This document shows positions 54,696 to 63,992 of a stretch of 64,000 bases of DNA, in pieces. Location of the stretch: assembly GCF_007431345.1 (NCBI RefSeq), contig NZ_CP041730.1, positions 3,906,001-3,970,000 on the forward strand. The letters run 5' to 3'. Positions within the stretch are counted from its first letter, which is position 1, and every line of letters begins with the position of its first letter. The notes under the pieces are model-generated. The model searched no databases. It saw nothing but the letters and a program-made list of their open reading frames with translations, and had not been told where the DNA came from. This stretch comes from Chitinimonas arctica. GTDB lineage: Bacteria; Pseudomonadota; Gammaproteobacteria; Burkholderiales; Chitinimonadaceae. The position numbers were made by a program, and so were the translations under genes.

Positions 54696-55445
54696 TTACA
54701 TCCCGTACTGTGCGAGTATTTTCTGATAGCGCCCATCCGCCCGCATCCGCCTGAGCGCGGCGGCGAAGCGTTCCGCCATGGCGGGGCCTTGGCCTTGGCG
54801 GGAGAAGGCCAGGTAGGAGGCGGTTTCGCCAAAGGTCGGCGGCAGCAATTGCGTGCTATCCGCGTAGCCCATTTCCTTGGCGCTGCTATTGATCTCCACC
54901 ACGCCGCCGACGATCACGTCGACCCGATGATTGTGCAGCGCGCGCAGCAAGGCTTCATAGCCGCCGTCCTGGGCGAACTTGTTCAAGGCGGGCGCCTGGG
55001 TGAATTCGGCCGGATAGGCGTAGGCCCGGGCGATACCGATACGATAGGGCTGCAAGGACGCGAATTTGCCGTTCCAGCTCGGTCCGCTCTCGCCGCGCAG
55101 GCGGAAAACACCGAAGCGCATGCTGGACAAGATATTGGCGTCATCGAACAACAGAAAGGCTTCGCGTTCCGGGGTCTTGGCGGCAAAGCTGACCGCCTGC
55201 GCCAAGCCGCGCTTGGTCATTTCCAGCGCGCGTGCCCAGGCCACGCTGCGTATATTGACGGACAGCCTGGCTTCGCGGGCAACGGCTTGGACCAGTTCGA
55301 TATGGGCGCCGGTCAGTTGGCCGTCCACGGTCATCTCGTAGGGCGGGTAATTCCCTTCGCCGCGCACTATCAGCAACTCGTCCGCCGCCCAGGCAGTCGG
55401 CAACAGCAGAAGCAAGAAGAGCCAGGCGCCGGAGAGGGCTTGCAT
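54696..55445 (-). CDS. Family-3 extracellular solute-binding protein
   Basis: Started at ATG 55445 (MQALSGAWLFLLLLLPTAWA), 249 residues with a strong signal peptide; the open extension upstream runs into the argS end and lacks support. LIVRGEGNYPPYEMTVDGQL and GAHIELVQAVAREARLSVN are the SBP_bac_3 pattern, and YEALLRALHNHRVDVIVGGV the hinge region. Such proteins bind polar amino acids or act as orphan sensor-like proteins. No transporter genes are adjacent. Confidence 0.87.
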   Translation of the reverse strand: MQALSGAWLFLLLLLPTAWAADELLIVRGEGNYPPYEMTVDGQLTGAHIELVQAVAREARLSVNIRSVAWARALEMTKRGLAQAVSFAAKTPEREAFLLFDDANILSSMRFGVFRLRGESGPSWNGKFASLQPYRIGIARAYAYPAEFTQAPALNKFAQDGGYEALLRALHNHRVDVIVGGVVEINSSAKEMGYADSTQLLPPTFGETASYLAFSRQGQGPAMAERFAAALRRMRADGRYQKILAQYGM

Positions 55446-55495
55446 GGGAGGCCTTATCGAGAAAAAGCCGGCGCATGCCGGCTTTTTACCAGGTA

Positions 55496-57211
55496 CTACA
55501 TGGTTTCTAGCACCTTGATGCCCAGCAAGTCCAGGCCGGTCGCCATGACCTTGCCGGTCAGGCGGCACAGCTTCAGGCGAGACACATTCACCTGGCCATC
55601 CTGCAGCACCGGACAAGCCTCGTAGAAGCGCGAGAAAGCAGTGGCCACGCTGTAGAGATAAGCGCACAGGAAATGCGGCTGGCTATCGCGCGCGACCTGA
55701 TGCACCACATCGCCGAAGCGGGCCAGTTCCAGCGCCAGGCTATGTTCGTTGGCTTCGTTCAATTGGATCGGGGTGGTTTCGTTCCAATCCGTCACCTTGC
55801 GGAAGATGCCTTGCGTCCGTGTGTAGGCATATTGCATATAGGGCGCGGTATTGCCTTCGAAGGACAACATCGCGTCCCAGTCGAAGATGTAGTCGGTACC
55901 CCGGTTCTTGGACAGGTCGGCATATTTGAGGGCGCCGATGCCAACCGTGGCGGCAATGGCGCGCCGGCTGGCTTCATCCAGTTCCGGATTCTTGTCGCTG
56001 ACCAGCTTGAATGCGCGCTCTTCCGCCTCGTCCAGCAGGTCGCCCAGCTTGACCGTGTCGCCCGAACGGGTTTTCAGCGGCTTGCCGTCCGCGCCCATGA
56101 TGGTGCCGTGGGCGATATGTTCCAACTGCATGCCGGCCGGGGCGAAGCCGGCGCGGCGTGCCACGGTGAACAGTTGCTGGAAATGCAGGGCCTGGCGGGC
56201 GTCCACCACATACAGGCAACGATCCAGCTTGAGTTCGCCGGCACGGAAGCGGATGGCGCCCAGGTCCGTGGTGGCGTACAGATAGCCGCCACCCTGTTTC
56301 TGTACGATAAAGGCGGCCGGGTCGCCCTCCTTGTTGCGGAATTCTTCCAGGAACACCACCTGCGCACCGTCGCTTTCGCTCAGCAGGCCCTGCGCGCGCA
56401 ATGCTTCCACCAGCACCGGCAGATCGTCGTTGTAGAAGCTTTCACCGCGAACGTCGGCGTCGGTCAGCAACAGGCCGAGCTTTTGGTAGATGGCATTGCA
56501 ATGGGTCATGGAGACGCTGACGAATTGCTTCCACAGCGCCAGCACTTCGGGGTCGCCGCCTTGCAGCTTGACCACATATTCGCGGGCGGTATCGGCAAAA
56601 GCCGGGTCCTCGTCGAAGCGGACCTTGGACTTCTTGTAGAAGCTATCGAGGTCGCCCAATTCCAGTGCGGCATTGCCGGTCTTGCTGGATTCCACCATAT
56701 AGGCCACCAGCATGCCGAACTGGGTACCCCAGTCGCCCACGTGGTTCTGCCGGATCACATCCTGGCCGACAAAAGCCTGGATGCGGGCCAGGGCGTCGCC
56801 GATAATGCCGCCGCGCAGATGGCCGATATGCATTTCCTTGGCCAGGTTGACCGAGGAGTATTCGACCATCACGGTCTGGCGGGGCAATTGCGGCACACCC
56901 AGGTGCGCGTCTTGCAGTGCCGTTTCGACCCGCTCGGCGAGAAAGGCGTCGGCCAGCTTGATATTGATAAAACCGGGGCCGGCGATCTCCAGCGAGGCGG
57001 CGATACCTTGCAAGGCCACCGCGTCAATGACCTGCTGCGCCAATTCGCGCGGATTGCGCTTGAGCGCCTTGGCCGCACCCATGACCCCGTTCATCTGGTA
57101 ATCACCGAATTCCGGGCGGCCGGCCGCCTGTACCAGGGGCTGGGCATCGGCGGCGCCGACCTGGGCCAGGGCGGCGGCAAAGCGTTCATTGAGCAGGGGG
57201 AGTAGCGACAT
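55496..57211 (-). CDS. argS: Arginyl-tRNA synthetase
   Basis: Started at ATG 57211 (MSLLPLLNERFAAALAQVGA), 571 residues. The HIGH motif is in VNLAKEMHIGHLRGGIIGDA, the KMSKS-equivalent region is MGADGKPLKTRSGDTVKLGD, and the anticodon-binding DALR domain ends in GLDLLGIKVLE. It charges tRNA-Arg. Length is normal for bacterial ArgRS. Confidence 0.97.
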   Translation of the reverse strand: MSLLPLLNERFAAALAQVGAADAQPLVQAAGRPEFGDYQMNGVMGAAKALKRNPRELAQQVIDAVALQGIAASLEIAGPGFINIKLADAFLAERVETALQDAHLGVPQLPRQTVMVEYSSVNLAKEMHIGHLRGGIIGDALARIQAFVGQDVIRQNHVGDWGTQFGMLVAYMVESSKTGNAALELGDLDSFYKKSKVRFDEDPAFADTAREYVVKLQGGDPEVLALWKQFVSVSMTHCNAIYQKLGLLLTDADVRGESFYNDDLPVLVEALRAQGLLSESDGAQVVFLEEFRNKEGDPAAFIVQKQGGGYLYATTDLGAIRFRAGELKLDRCLYVVDARQALHFQQLFTVARRAGFAPAGMQLEHIAHGTIMGADGKPLKTRSGDTVKLGDLLDEAEERAFKLVSDKNPELDEASRRAIAATVGIGALKYADLSKNRGTDYIFDWDAMLSFEGNTAPYMQYAYTRTQGIFRKVTDWNETTPIQLNEANEHSLALELARFGDVVHQVARDSQPHFLCAYLYSVATAFSRFYEACPVLQDGQVNVSRLKLCRLTGKVMATGLDLLGIKVLETM

Positions 57212-57357
57212 ATTCTTGGATTCCTGAAATGACAAGCCCCTCACGCGAGGGGTGGTCGAGCTGCATAGGGCCCGATTTTACGGTGCCGGCCGTTGTGGCG
57301 GCAAATCGCCACGTACGCTGGATGACTTTCCTCGGCGAGCGTGGCGTGCGAGATCGG

Positions 57358-58677
57358 TCAACGGGATACGGTGGCCAGTTCGGCAAAGTAGTCGGGGAAA
57401 GTCTTGGCCACGCATTGCGGGTCCATGATGCGGATCGGGGTGCCGCCTACCGCTACCAGCGAGAAGCACATGGCCATGCGGTGGTCGTCATAGGTATCGA
57501 TAACCGCATTGGGGGTCAGCGTGGCCGGTGGGGTAATGCGCAGGTAGTCGGCGCCTTCCTCCACGGTGGCGCCGACCTTGCGCAGCTCGGTGGCCATGGC
57601 GGCCAGGCGGTCGGTTTCCTTGACGCGCCAGCTGGCCACGTTGCGGATGGTGGTGGTGCCGTCGGCGAACAGCGCCAATACGGCGATGGTCATGGCGGCG
57701 TCCGGAATATGGTTCAAATCGGCATCGATGGCCTTCAGCTTGCCGCCGCGCGCGGCAACCGGACCGCTGGATTCGATCCAGTCCTCGCCCAGCGCGATCA
57801 GGGCGCCCATCTGCGCCAAGGTATCGGCGAACTTCACATCACCCTGGATGGAGTCGCTGCCGACGCCCTCGACCCGCACCGGTCCGCCACCTAAGGCGCC
57901 GGCGGCCAGGAAATACGAGGCCGAACTGGCGTCGCCTTCGACATGGATCACGCCCGGGCTATGGTAGCCCTGGCCGGCCGGCAGATGGAATTCGTTCCAG
58001 CCGCGCTTCTCCACGTGCAAGCCGAAACGGCGCATCAGGTTGAGGGTGATTTCGATATAGGGCTTGGAGATCAGTTCGCCCTCGACCGAGATCAGGCCGT
58101 CCTCGCCGCTGAGCGGCAGGGCCATCAGCAGGGCGGTAAGGAACTGGCTGGAGACATCGCCGCGTACGCGGGTACGCAGGCCGGGGTGTTCGTTGCGCTG
58201 GTTCTGCCAGGGGTGGATCGCCAGTGGCGGAAAACCGGGCTGGCCCAGGTAGTCGATCTGCGCGCCCAGGCTCCGCAAGGCATCGACCAGGTCGCCGATA
58301 GGCCGTTCGTGCATGCGCGGCACGCCGCTCAAGCGGAATTCGCCGTCCATCAGGGCCAGTGCCGCGGTAAGGGGGCGAAAGGCGGTGCCGGCATTGCCCA
58401 GGAACAGCTCGGCTTGCTTGACCGGCAAACGGCCAGCGCATCCCTCGACCAGATAGTCGCGCTCGTTCAGCTGGCGCCATTGCACGCCCAGCGCGCCGAG
58501 GGCTTCCAGCATGCGGCGGGTGTCGTCGGAATCGAGCAGTCCGCGCACCTCGGTGTCGCCCTCGCTGAGCGCCGCCAGCAGCAGCGTGCGGTTGGAGATG
58601 CTCTTGGAACCGGGAAGGCGCACGGTACCGGCGGTGGCGCCGCAGGGTGCGAGATCGAGGTGGGCTAGTGTGGTCAT
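57358..58677 (-). CDS. aroA: 3-phosphoshikimate 1-carboxyvinyltransferase (EPSP synthase)
   Basis: A 439-residue enzyme of the shikimate pathway. LPGSKSISNRTLLLAALSEG (phosphate and PEP contacts), LFLGNAGTAFRPLTAALAL and the C-terminal DHRMAMCFSLVAVGG are hallmarks. LGNAGTAFRPL is the PEP loop, in the class I arrangement. It makes EPSP for aromatic amino-acid synthesis. It stands alone between argS and mmsB. Confidence 0.96.
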   Translation of the reverse strand: MTTLAHLDLAPCGATAGTVRLPGSKSISNRTLLLAALSEGDTEVRGLLDSDDTRRMLEALGALGVQWRQLNERDYLVEGCAGRLPVKQAELFLGNAGTAFRPLTAALALMDGEFRLSGVPRMHERPIGDLVDALRSLGAQIDYLGQPGFPPLAIHPWQNQRNEHPGLRTRVRGDVSSQFLTALLMALPLSGEDGLISVEGELISKPYIEITLNLMRRFGLHVEKRGWNEFHLPAGQGYHSPGVIHVEGDASSASYFLAAGALGGGPVRVEGVGSDSIQGDVKFADTLAQMGALIALGEDWIESSGPVAARGGKLKAIDADLNHIPDAAMTIAVLALFADGTTTIRNVASWRVKETDRLAAMATELRKVGATVEEGADYLRITPPATLTPNAVIDTYDDHRMAMCFSLVAVGGTPIRIMDPQCVAKTFPDYFAELATVSR

Positions 58678-58780
58678 AGAGGGGCGGCCGGTCCGGTGTT
58701 GCGGTGCAATAAGGGACTTGCGAGTGTAGCCGGGCCGGCCGAGACAGGGAAGCTGACGTGTACGGTAGTCGCCGCCAGCC

Positions 58781-59671
58781 TCACTTCTTATGGCTAATCA
58801 GCTGCTGAATACTGGAGAAATCCAGCTTCCCCGCGCCTTGGCTACTGTGCAATGCATAAAGGTTGCGCGCGAGGCTGCCCAGCGGGGTGCTGGCCTTGCT
58901 GGCCAGGGCGGCTTCCATGGCCAGGCCCAGATCCTTCAGCATCAGGTCCACGCCGAAGCCGCCTTCGTACTGCCGGCTGGCCGGGACATTTTCCATGACC
59001 CCGGGCCAGGGGTTGTACTTCTCCAGGCTCCAGTTGCCACCGGAACTGACCCGCATGATGTCGGACAGCACCGCCGGGTCGAGGCCATTTGCCACCCCCA
59101 GGCCCAAGGCTTCGGCGGTGCCGGCCATATGGACCGCCAGCAGCATATTGTTGCAGATCTTGGCGACCTGCCCGGCGCCGGCCGCGCCCGCATGGAACAG
59201 GTTCTTGCCCATTTTTTCCAGCACCGGCCGAGCGCGCTCCAGGTGGCCGGATTCGCCGCCGACGATAAAGGTCAGGGTGCCGGCCGCCGCGCCGGCCGTG
59301 CCGCCGGAGACCGGCGCATCCAGCATGGCGATGCCTCGCGCGCAGGCGGCGGCATGCACGCGGCGGGCTGCTTCGGGCGAAATGGTCGAGCATTCCAGGA
59401 TCAAGGCGTTGGGATCGATGCTGTAGATCAGGCGGCCTTCGTCCAGGTACAGCGATTCCACATGCTGGCTGGCGGGCAGCATGCTGATGACGATATCGGC
59501 GCCGGTGACCGCGTGTACCGCGCTGGGCGCCGCCGTGGCGCCCAGCGCAACGGCGGCTTCCAGGGCCGCCGGCGTCAGGTCGAATACGCTGAGACGATGG
59601 CCGGCCTTGAGCAGGTTGGCGGCCATGGGGCCACCCATATGGCCCAGGCCGATAAAGGCGATATGCGACAT
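58781..59671 (-). CDS. mmsB: 3-hydroxyisobutyrate dehydrogenase
   Basis: A 296-residue beta-hydroxyacid dehydrogenase. The Rossmann motif is IGLGHMGGPMAANLLKAGH, the substrate loop DAPVSGGTAGAAAGTL, and the catalytic Lys lies in GQVAKICNNMLL. It oxidises 3-hydroxyisobutyrate to methylmalonate semialdehyde in valine degradation. It begins 9 bp after mmsA, which uses its product. Confidence 0.95.
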   Translation of the reverse strand: MSHIAFIGLGHMGGPMAANLLKAGHRLSVFDLTPAALEAAVALGATAAPSAVHAVTGADIVISMLPASQHVESLYLDEGRLIYSIDPNALILECSTISPEAARRVHAAACARGIAMLDAPVSGGTAGAAAGTLTFIVGGESGHLERARPVLEKMGKNLFHAGAAGAGQVAKICNNMLLAVHMAGTAEALGLGVANGLDPAVLSDIMRVSSGGNWSLEKYNPWPGVMENVPASRQYEGGFGVDLMLKDLGLAMEAALASKASTPLGSLARNLYALHSSQGAGKLDFSSIQQLISHKK

Positions 59672-59680
59672 GGCGGCTCC

Positions 59681-61177
59681 TTAACGTAGGGCGATGGTGG
59701 TGTTGACGGCGCCGGCGACGGCTTCATCGTCGAACCAGCGCGCCGTGACCGTCTTGGTCTGGGTGTAGAAACGGACCACTTCCTTGCCGTAGGGCCCCAG
59801 GTCGCCCAATTTGGAAGCGCGCGAGCCGGTAAAGCTGAAAAAGGGTACCGGGACGGGAATGGGCACATTGATGCCGACCTGGCCTACATCGATATCGTGC
59901 TGGAAGGTGCGCGCGGCGGCGCCGCTTTGGGTGAACAGGGCGGTGCCGTTGCCATAGGGGTTGGCATTGACGAAGGCGATGGCCTCGGCCAGCGTGTCCA
60001 CTTCCACCAGGCATAGCACCGGGCCGAATACCTCCTCGCGGTAGATGTGCATGGCGGGTTTGACGCCGGAGAATATGGTCGGGCCGACGAAATTGCCCTG
60101 CGGGTAGCCGGCCACCTGTGGCTTGCGGCCATCCAGCTCCAGCTTCGCGCCTTCTTCCACGCCTTGGCCGATCAGCTGTTCCACCCGGGCCAGCGCCTGG
60201 CCATTGATCAGGGGTCCGATGTCGGTGCCCGGTTCGTGGCCGGCATTGAGTTTGAGCGTCTTGGCCTTGGCGACGATATCGGCCGTCCATTCCCGCGCCT
60301 GGCCCACCAGCACCGCCACCGAAATCGCCATGCAACGCTGGCCGGCCGCGCCGAAGGCGGCGCCCACCAGGGCATTGAGCGACTGTTCCTTGTTGGCATC
60401 GGGCAGGAAGACGCCATGGTTCTTGGCGCCCAGCATGGCTTGCACGCGCTTGCCATTCTCGCTGCCGCGCCGGTACACATGGGTGCCGACCCCGACCGAG
60501 CCGACAAAGGAAATCGCCTTGATATCGGGGTGGTCGCAAATGGCATTGACCGCTTCCGCGCCGCCATGCACCACGTTCAGCACGCCCGGCGGCAGGCCGG
60601 CGCGCTGTGCCAGCTCGGCCAGGATCATCGGCGTCATGGGGTCCTGCTCGCTGGGCTTGAGCACAAAGGTATTACCGGTGACGCAGGCCATGGGAAACAT
60701 CCACAAGGGAATCATGGCCGGGAAATTGAACGGGGTGATGCCGGCACAGACCCCAAGCGGCTGGCGGATGGCATAGGTATCGACGCCGCCGGCAACGTTT
60801 TCGGCAAATTCACCCATCTGCAGGCTACCGACCGAGCAGGCGTGCTCGACCACTTCCAGGCCACGGAACACATCGCCCCTGGCATCGGCCAGGGTCTTGC
60901 CCTGTTCATGGGTCAGGGTGCTGGCCAGCATTTCCATATGCTCGCGTATCAGCGCCTGCAAGCGCATGAACACCCGGCTGCGCTCGGCGATGGAAGTGGC
61001 GCGCCAGGCCGGGAAGGCCGCCTTGGCGGCGGCAACCGCCTGGTCGATCTCGGCGGCCGGGCACATGGGCACCCGGGCCAACACTTCCTGGGTGGCCGGA
61101 TTGCGTACTTCACGCCATTCGGACGCGGCCGATTCGACAAACTTGCCGGCTATCAACAGTTTTACGGTTGCGGTCAT
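59681..61177 (-). CDS. mmsA: CoA-acylating methylmalonate-semialdehyde dehydrogenase
   Basis: Started at ATG 61177 behind TTGGAG, 498 residues; upstream in-frame sequence lies in the promoter. The aldehyde dehydrogenase fold shows ITPFNFPAMIPLWMFPMACV and the catalytic Cys in GAAGQRCMAISVAVLVG. MmsA converts methylmalonate semialdehyde to propionyl-CoA in valine and inositol catabolism. Co-transcribed with mmsB. A perfect 18-bp palindrome lies 68 bp upstream of the ATG. Confidence 0.95.
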   Translation of the reverse strand: MTATVKLLIAGKFVESAASEWREVRNPATQEVLARVPMCPAAEIDQAVAAAKAAFPAWRATSIAERSRVFMRLQALIREHMEMLASTLTHEQGKTLADARGDVFRGLEVVEHACSVGSLQMGEFAENVAGGVDTYAIRQPLGVCAGITPFNFPAMIPLWMFPMACVTGNTFVLKPSEQDPMTPMILAELAQRAGLPPGVLNVVHGGAEAVNAICDHPDIKAISFVGSVGVGTHVYRRGSENGKRVQAMLGAKNHGVFLPDANKEQSLNALVGAAFGAAGQRCMAISVAVLVGQAREWTADIVAKAKTLKLNAGHEPGTDIGPLINGQALARVEQLIGQGVEEGAKLELDGRKPQVAGYPQGNFVGPTIFSGVKPAMHIYREEVFGPVLCLVEVDTLAEAIAFVNANPYGNGTALFTQSGAAARTFQHDIDVGQVGINVPIPVPVPFFSFTGSRASKLGDLGPYGKEVVRFYTQTKTVTARWFDDEAVAGAVNTTIALR

Positions 61178-61244
61178 GTCTCGCTCCAATTTTTTATGTG
61201 TGCATGACGATGGAAGGACTACGGCGCCGACTTTGTAGCGTGTC

Positions 61245-61262
61245 ATTGACGTTAACGTCAAT
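61245..61262. promoter_or_regulatory. Perfect palindromic operator upstream of mmsAB
   Basis: ATTGACGTT-AACGTCAAT is an uninterrupted 18-bp dyad, which by itself includes a TTGACG that could serve as the -35 hexamer. Its sequence resembles, from memory, the motif reported for LiuR-type MerR regulators of branched-chain amino-acid catabolism in proteobacteria. That fits valine degradation, but no LiuR gene is present in the window. Confidence 0.7.
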
Positions 61263-61514
61263 CGATATTGCTGGGGGTTTTTCTGGTCAGTCAAATAGCA
61301 GGCAAAAACTATCAAAATCTGTACGAATAGCTGCTGTGGTAATTGGTAGTGTTTTGTCGTGTTTTGCCAACGATATCCGCCCCGTGATCTGCATTAAGTT
61401 GAATTGGGGTTTTCCCTAGCTGTAAAACGGTCATCTTGTCGTGCGTAGCAGGCTCGGCAAAGCAAGCGGCTGTCATAAGCGGCCAATCTAACAAAAAGGG
61501 ATTTAGGAGCAACT

Positions 61515-62636
61515 ATGCAATATCGCTGGATTGTTTCACTGGCTGCTGCTTCGGCAGTAGCAGCACCCGTTTTGGTTCAAGCGTCCGACCTGCGCGTCGA
61601 CGTGGCTGCCGTCCGCAGCTCGGCCCTGGCCAATCAGGATGTCGAAGTCAACCTGCGCTATACCAACGCAGGGAAGCAGACTTTGCATGTGCTGAAGTGG
61701 TTCGTGCCTGGCAAGGAACTGCAGGAAGCCATGTTCGACGTCCGCCGCGATGGCAAGCCGGTCGAGTATCTGGGTCCGCAGGTCAAGCGCCGCGCCCCGA
61801 TCGCCGAAGATATGATTGCCGTGCTGCCGGGCCAGACCGTTTCCGCCAAGGTCAAGCTGTCGTCGGTTTATGACATGTCGCAAAGCGGCAACTACAGCAT
61901 CCGCTACAAGGCCGACAGCGCCCGCGTGCTGAAGCGCTCGCCCCTGCTGGGTCGCGCCGAGCTGGCCAAGGCCGGTGCCGAAAGCGTGGAGTCGGTCGAG
62001 TCGGAAGAGCTGGCCTCCAACGATATCGCCCTGTGGGTGGAAGGCCGTAGCAGCCCGCTGCTGCGCCAAGCCGAGGAAGGCCGCAAGCTGTCGGCCCTGA
62101 TGGACCGGGTGACCGCTTCCAGCGTGACCTATGCCAGCAACTGTTCGGTGACCCGTCGTACCCAGATCAGCAGCGGTGTCAGCGCCGCCAGCAGCTATGC
62201 CAACAACTCGACCAGCTACCTGAACGGCACGCCTTCCGGCACCACGCGCTACACCACCTGGTTCGGCCGCTTTTCCAGTGCTAACTGGAACACCGCCAAG
62301 GCGCAGTTCACCAAGATCAAGGATGCGCTGGACAACAAGCCGCTGGTGTTCGACTGCTCCTGTACCGACTCCGGTGTCTACGCTTATGTGTACCCGAATC
62401 AGCCTTACAAGATCTATCTGTGCGGCGCTTACTGGGCCGCGGCGAACACCGGTACCGATTCGCGCGGCGGCACGATCGTGCATGAGCTGTCGCACTTCAA
62501 CGTGGTGGCCGGAACGGATGACCATGTCTACGGCCAAAGCGGTGCCAAGGCGCTGGCTCGCAGCAATCCGACCCGGGCATTGAACAATGCCGATAACCAC
62601 GAATACTTTGCGGAAAACACCCCATATCAACCTTGA
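61515..62636 (+). CDS. Secreted M35-family (aspzincin) metalloendopeptidase
   Basis: A 373-residue exported protease. A signal peptide (SLAAASAVAAPVLVQA) is followed by a propeptide-like beta domain (about residues 24-135: RYTNAGKQTLHVLKWFVP) and the catalytic domain. HELSH at 323-327 supplies two zinc His and the general base, and GTDDHVYG just after gives the aspzincin Asp. DNHEYFAENTP is the conserved C-terminus. M35 enzymes such as peptidyl-Lys metalloendopeptidases are secreted digestive proteases. TAGGAGC precedes the ATG. Confidence 0.93.
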   Translation: MQYRWIVSLAAASAVAAPVLVQASDLRVDVAAVRSSALANQDVEVNLRYTNAGKQTLHVLKWFVPGKELQEAMFDVRRDGKPVEYLGPQVKRRAPIAEDMIAVLPGQTVSAKVKLSSVYDMSQSGNYSIRYKADSARVLKRSPLLGRAELAKAGAESVESVESEELASNDIALWVEGRSSPLLRQAEEGRKLSALMDRVTASSVTYASNCSVTRRTQISSGVSAASSYANNSTSYLNGTPSGTTRYTTWFGRFSSANWNTAKAQFTKIKDALDNKPLVFDCSCTDSGVYAYVYPNQPYKIYLCGAYWAAANTGTDSRGGTIVHELSHFNVVAGTDDHVYGQSGAKALARSNPTRALNNADNHEYFAENTPYQP

Positions 62637-62651
62637 TGGGTCGATAAAGCA

Positions 62652-63194
62652 ATGAATCTGTCCTCATTCGCCCGGCCGCTTTTCGCGGCCGGTTTTTTCT
62701 GTGTCACGCTGACGGTGTTTTCCGCCAATCAGCCCGCCAAGCCCAACGCCATGCTTGCCTGCCAATTGCTCGCCCCCCCGCCGCTGCCGTCCGGCCATGC
62801 GGTCATGCTGGGTTTTCGGCTGCGAAACACCGGTAAGGACACGGTCTGGGTATTGGACTGGAATACGCCGCTGGAAGGGCTGCGCAATCGCTTTCTACGT
62901 ATCCGTGGTCCGGCGGGCGAACTGGATTACGAGGGGCCGATGTTTAAACGCGGCCAGCCGCAGTTGCAACAATATCGCCGCATCGATGCCGGCCAGGCCA
63001 TCGAGGCCGAAATAGAATTGACCCTGGCCTACGATTTCAGTCGCCCCGGCAAATACCGGGTCGAATTCACCGGCCATCTGCACGATATGCTCAAGGCGCC
63101 GGCCCAGCCGCCGCGCGGGCAGGCGGCGCTGGTGCCGCAGGGTTTGTCCTGCCCTGCGGTTGAGATTACCGTGTTACCTGCGGTGACAGGCTGA
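62652..63194 (+). CDS. Secreted stand-alone homologue of the M35 propeptide domain
   Basis: A 180-residue exported protein (signal peptide within the first 26 residues) starting 15 bp after the M35 gene. It aligns with the propeptide-like domain of that protease: RLRNTGKDTVWVLDWNTP here versus RYTNAGKQTLHVLKWFVP in the protease (9 of 18 identical), then DYEGPMFKRG versus EYLGPQVKRR, then GQAIEAEIEL with YDFSRPGKY versus GQTVSAKVKL with YDMSQSGNY. It lacks the catalytic domain. A free propeptide next to its parent suggests an inhibitor or folding factor, which is inference. Confidence 0.85.
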   Translation: MNLSSFARPLFAAGFFCVTLTVFSANQPAKPNAMLACQLLAPPPLPSGHAVMLGFRLRNTGKDTVWVLDWNTPLEGLRNRFLRIRGPAGELDYEGPMFKRGQPQLQQYRRIDAGQAIEAEIELTLAYDFSRPGKYRVEFTGHLHDMLKAPAQPPRGQAALVPQGLSCPAVEITVLPAVTG

Positions 63195-63224
63195 TTCGAG
63201 CCACGGATCGAATGAGGTCATGCC

Positions 63225-63992
63225 TCAGTTGCCGTTCTTCCAGGCGGCGACCAGCATGGCGCGGATCTGCGCCGTGATGGCACGCAGCTTGTTCGGGTCA
63301 TAGCTGGAGATGGCGGGGGTGTGGATATGGCCGACCGGTAGGCTGCCCAAACCCAGCTCGTCGCGCAGGCGAACGGCGCGATAGGAGATTTCGTTGCTTA
63401 GATAGCCGCCGCCGCTACCTTCCACCGCGGTTTTGCCATTGAGTGCGGCCAGGCTATCGGCGGAGAAGCGGGTGTTGGGTGCAAAGCGGACCCAGCGATT
63501 GTCATGCACCGCGAAGGGTGACTGCACTTGCAGCATGGCGGCCGCCGGCAGGGAGAACTCGACAAACTCCGCGCCGTTGATCGGCTGGCCGTTCAATTGT
63601 CCCGGCACCGGATTTTCGTAGTTGCCGCCGCTGCTCGCATTCAGATTGTCCGACCAGTTGTCCGAGCGGCGCCGGCCGGGGAAGCGTTCCAGGTCGAAAT
63701 CGCTGCGGCCCATGCTGACCGTCACCACCATATCGACATTCCGCCCGTTCATCCACGGGCGTAGCCAGTTTTCCAGCATCCCGGCATCGAAGTCGGCGAA
63801 GCGTACCGGGAATATGGCGGTCTCGATGCGCACGCGCTGACCGCCCACCTCGAACTGCTCGCCATCGAGCATCAGGGCCGCGACGCCGGAGGGGTTGCTC
63901 TGGTCCAGCCGCCGCTCCAAGCCAAAGGGATCGAAACCGGTCAGCAGTATCCGCTTCGTTTCCCGGCTCGTCGAAAAGTTGACATCGTCCAT
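63225..63992 (-). CDS. Pyroglutamyl-peptidase I (C15)-like protein with Ser at the predicted catalytic Cys
   Basis: A 255-residue frame beginning MDDVNFSTSRETKRILLTGF; the ATG lies 8 bp from the window edge, so the true start may be upstream. The C15 fold is marked by GFDPFG, MVVTVSMGRSDFDLERF and SLPVGHIHTP containing the expected His. The usual nucleophile segment YxCN reads GGGYLSNEISYR, placing Ser where the catalytic Cys is expected. It may be an inactive homologue or a Ser-dependent subgroup. It converges on the propeptide-like gene. Confidence 0.8.
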   Translation of the reverse strand: MDDVNFSTSRETKRILLTGFDPFGLERRLDQSNPSGVAALMLDGEQFEVGGQRVRIETAIFPVRFADFDAGMLENWLRPWMNGRNVDMVVTVSMGRSDFDLERFPGRRRSDNWSDNLNASSGGNYENPVPGQLNGQPINGAEFVEFSLPAAAMLQVQSPFAVHDNRWVRFAPNTRFSADSLAALNGKTAVEGSGGGYLSNEISYRAVRLRDELGLGSLPVGHIHTPAISSYDPNKLRAITAQIRAMLVAAWKNGN

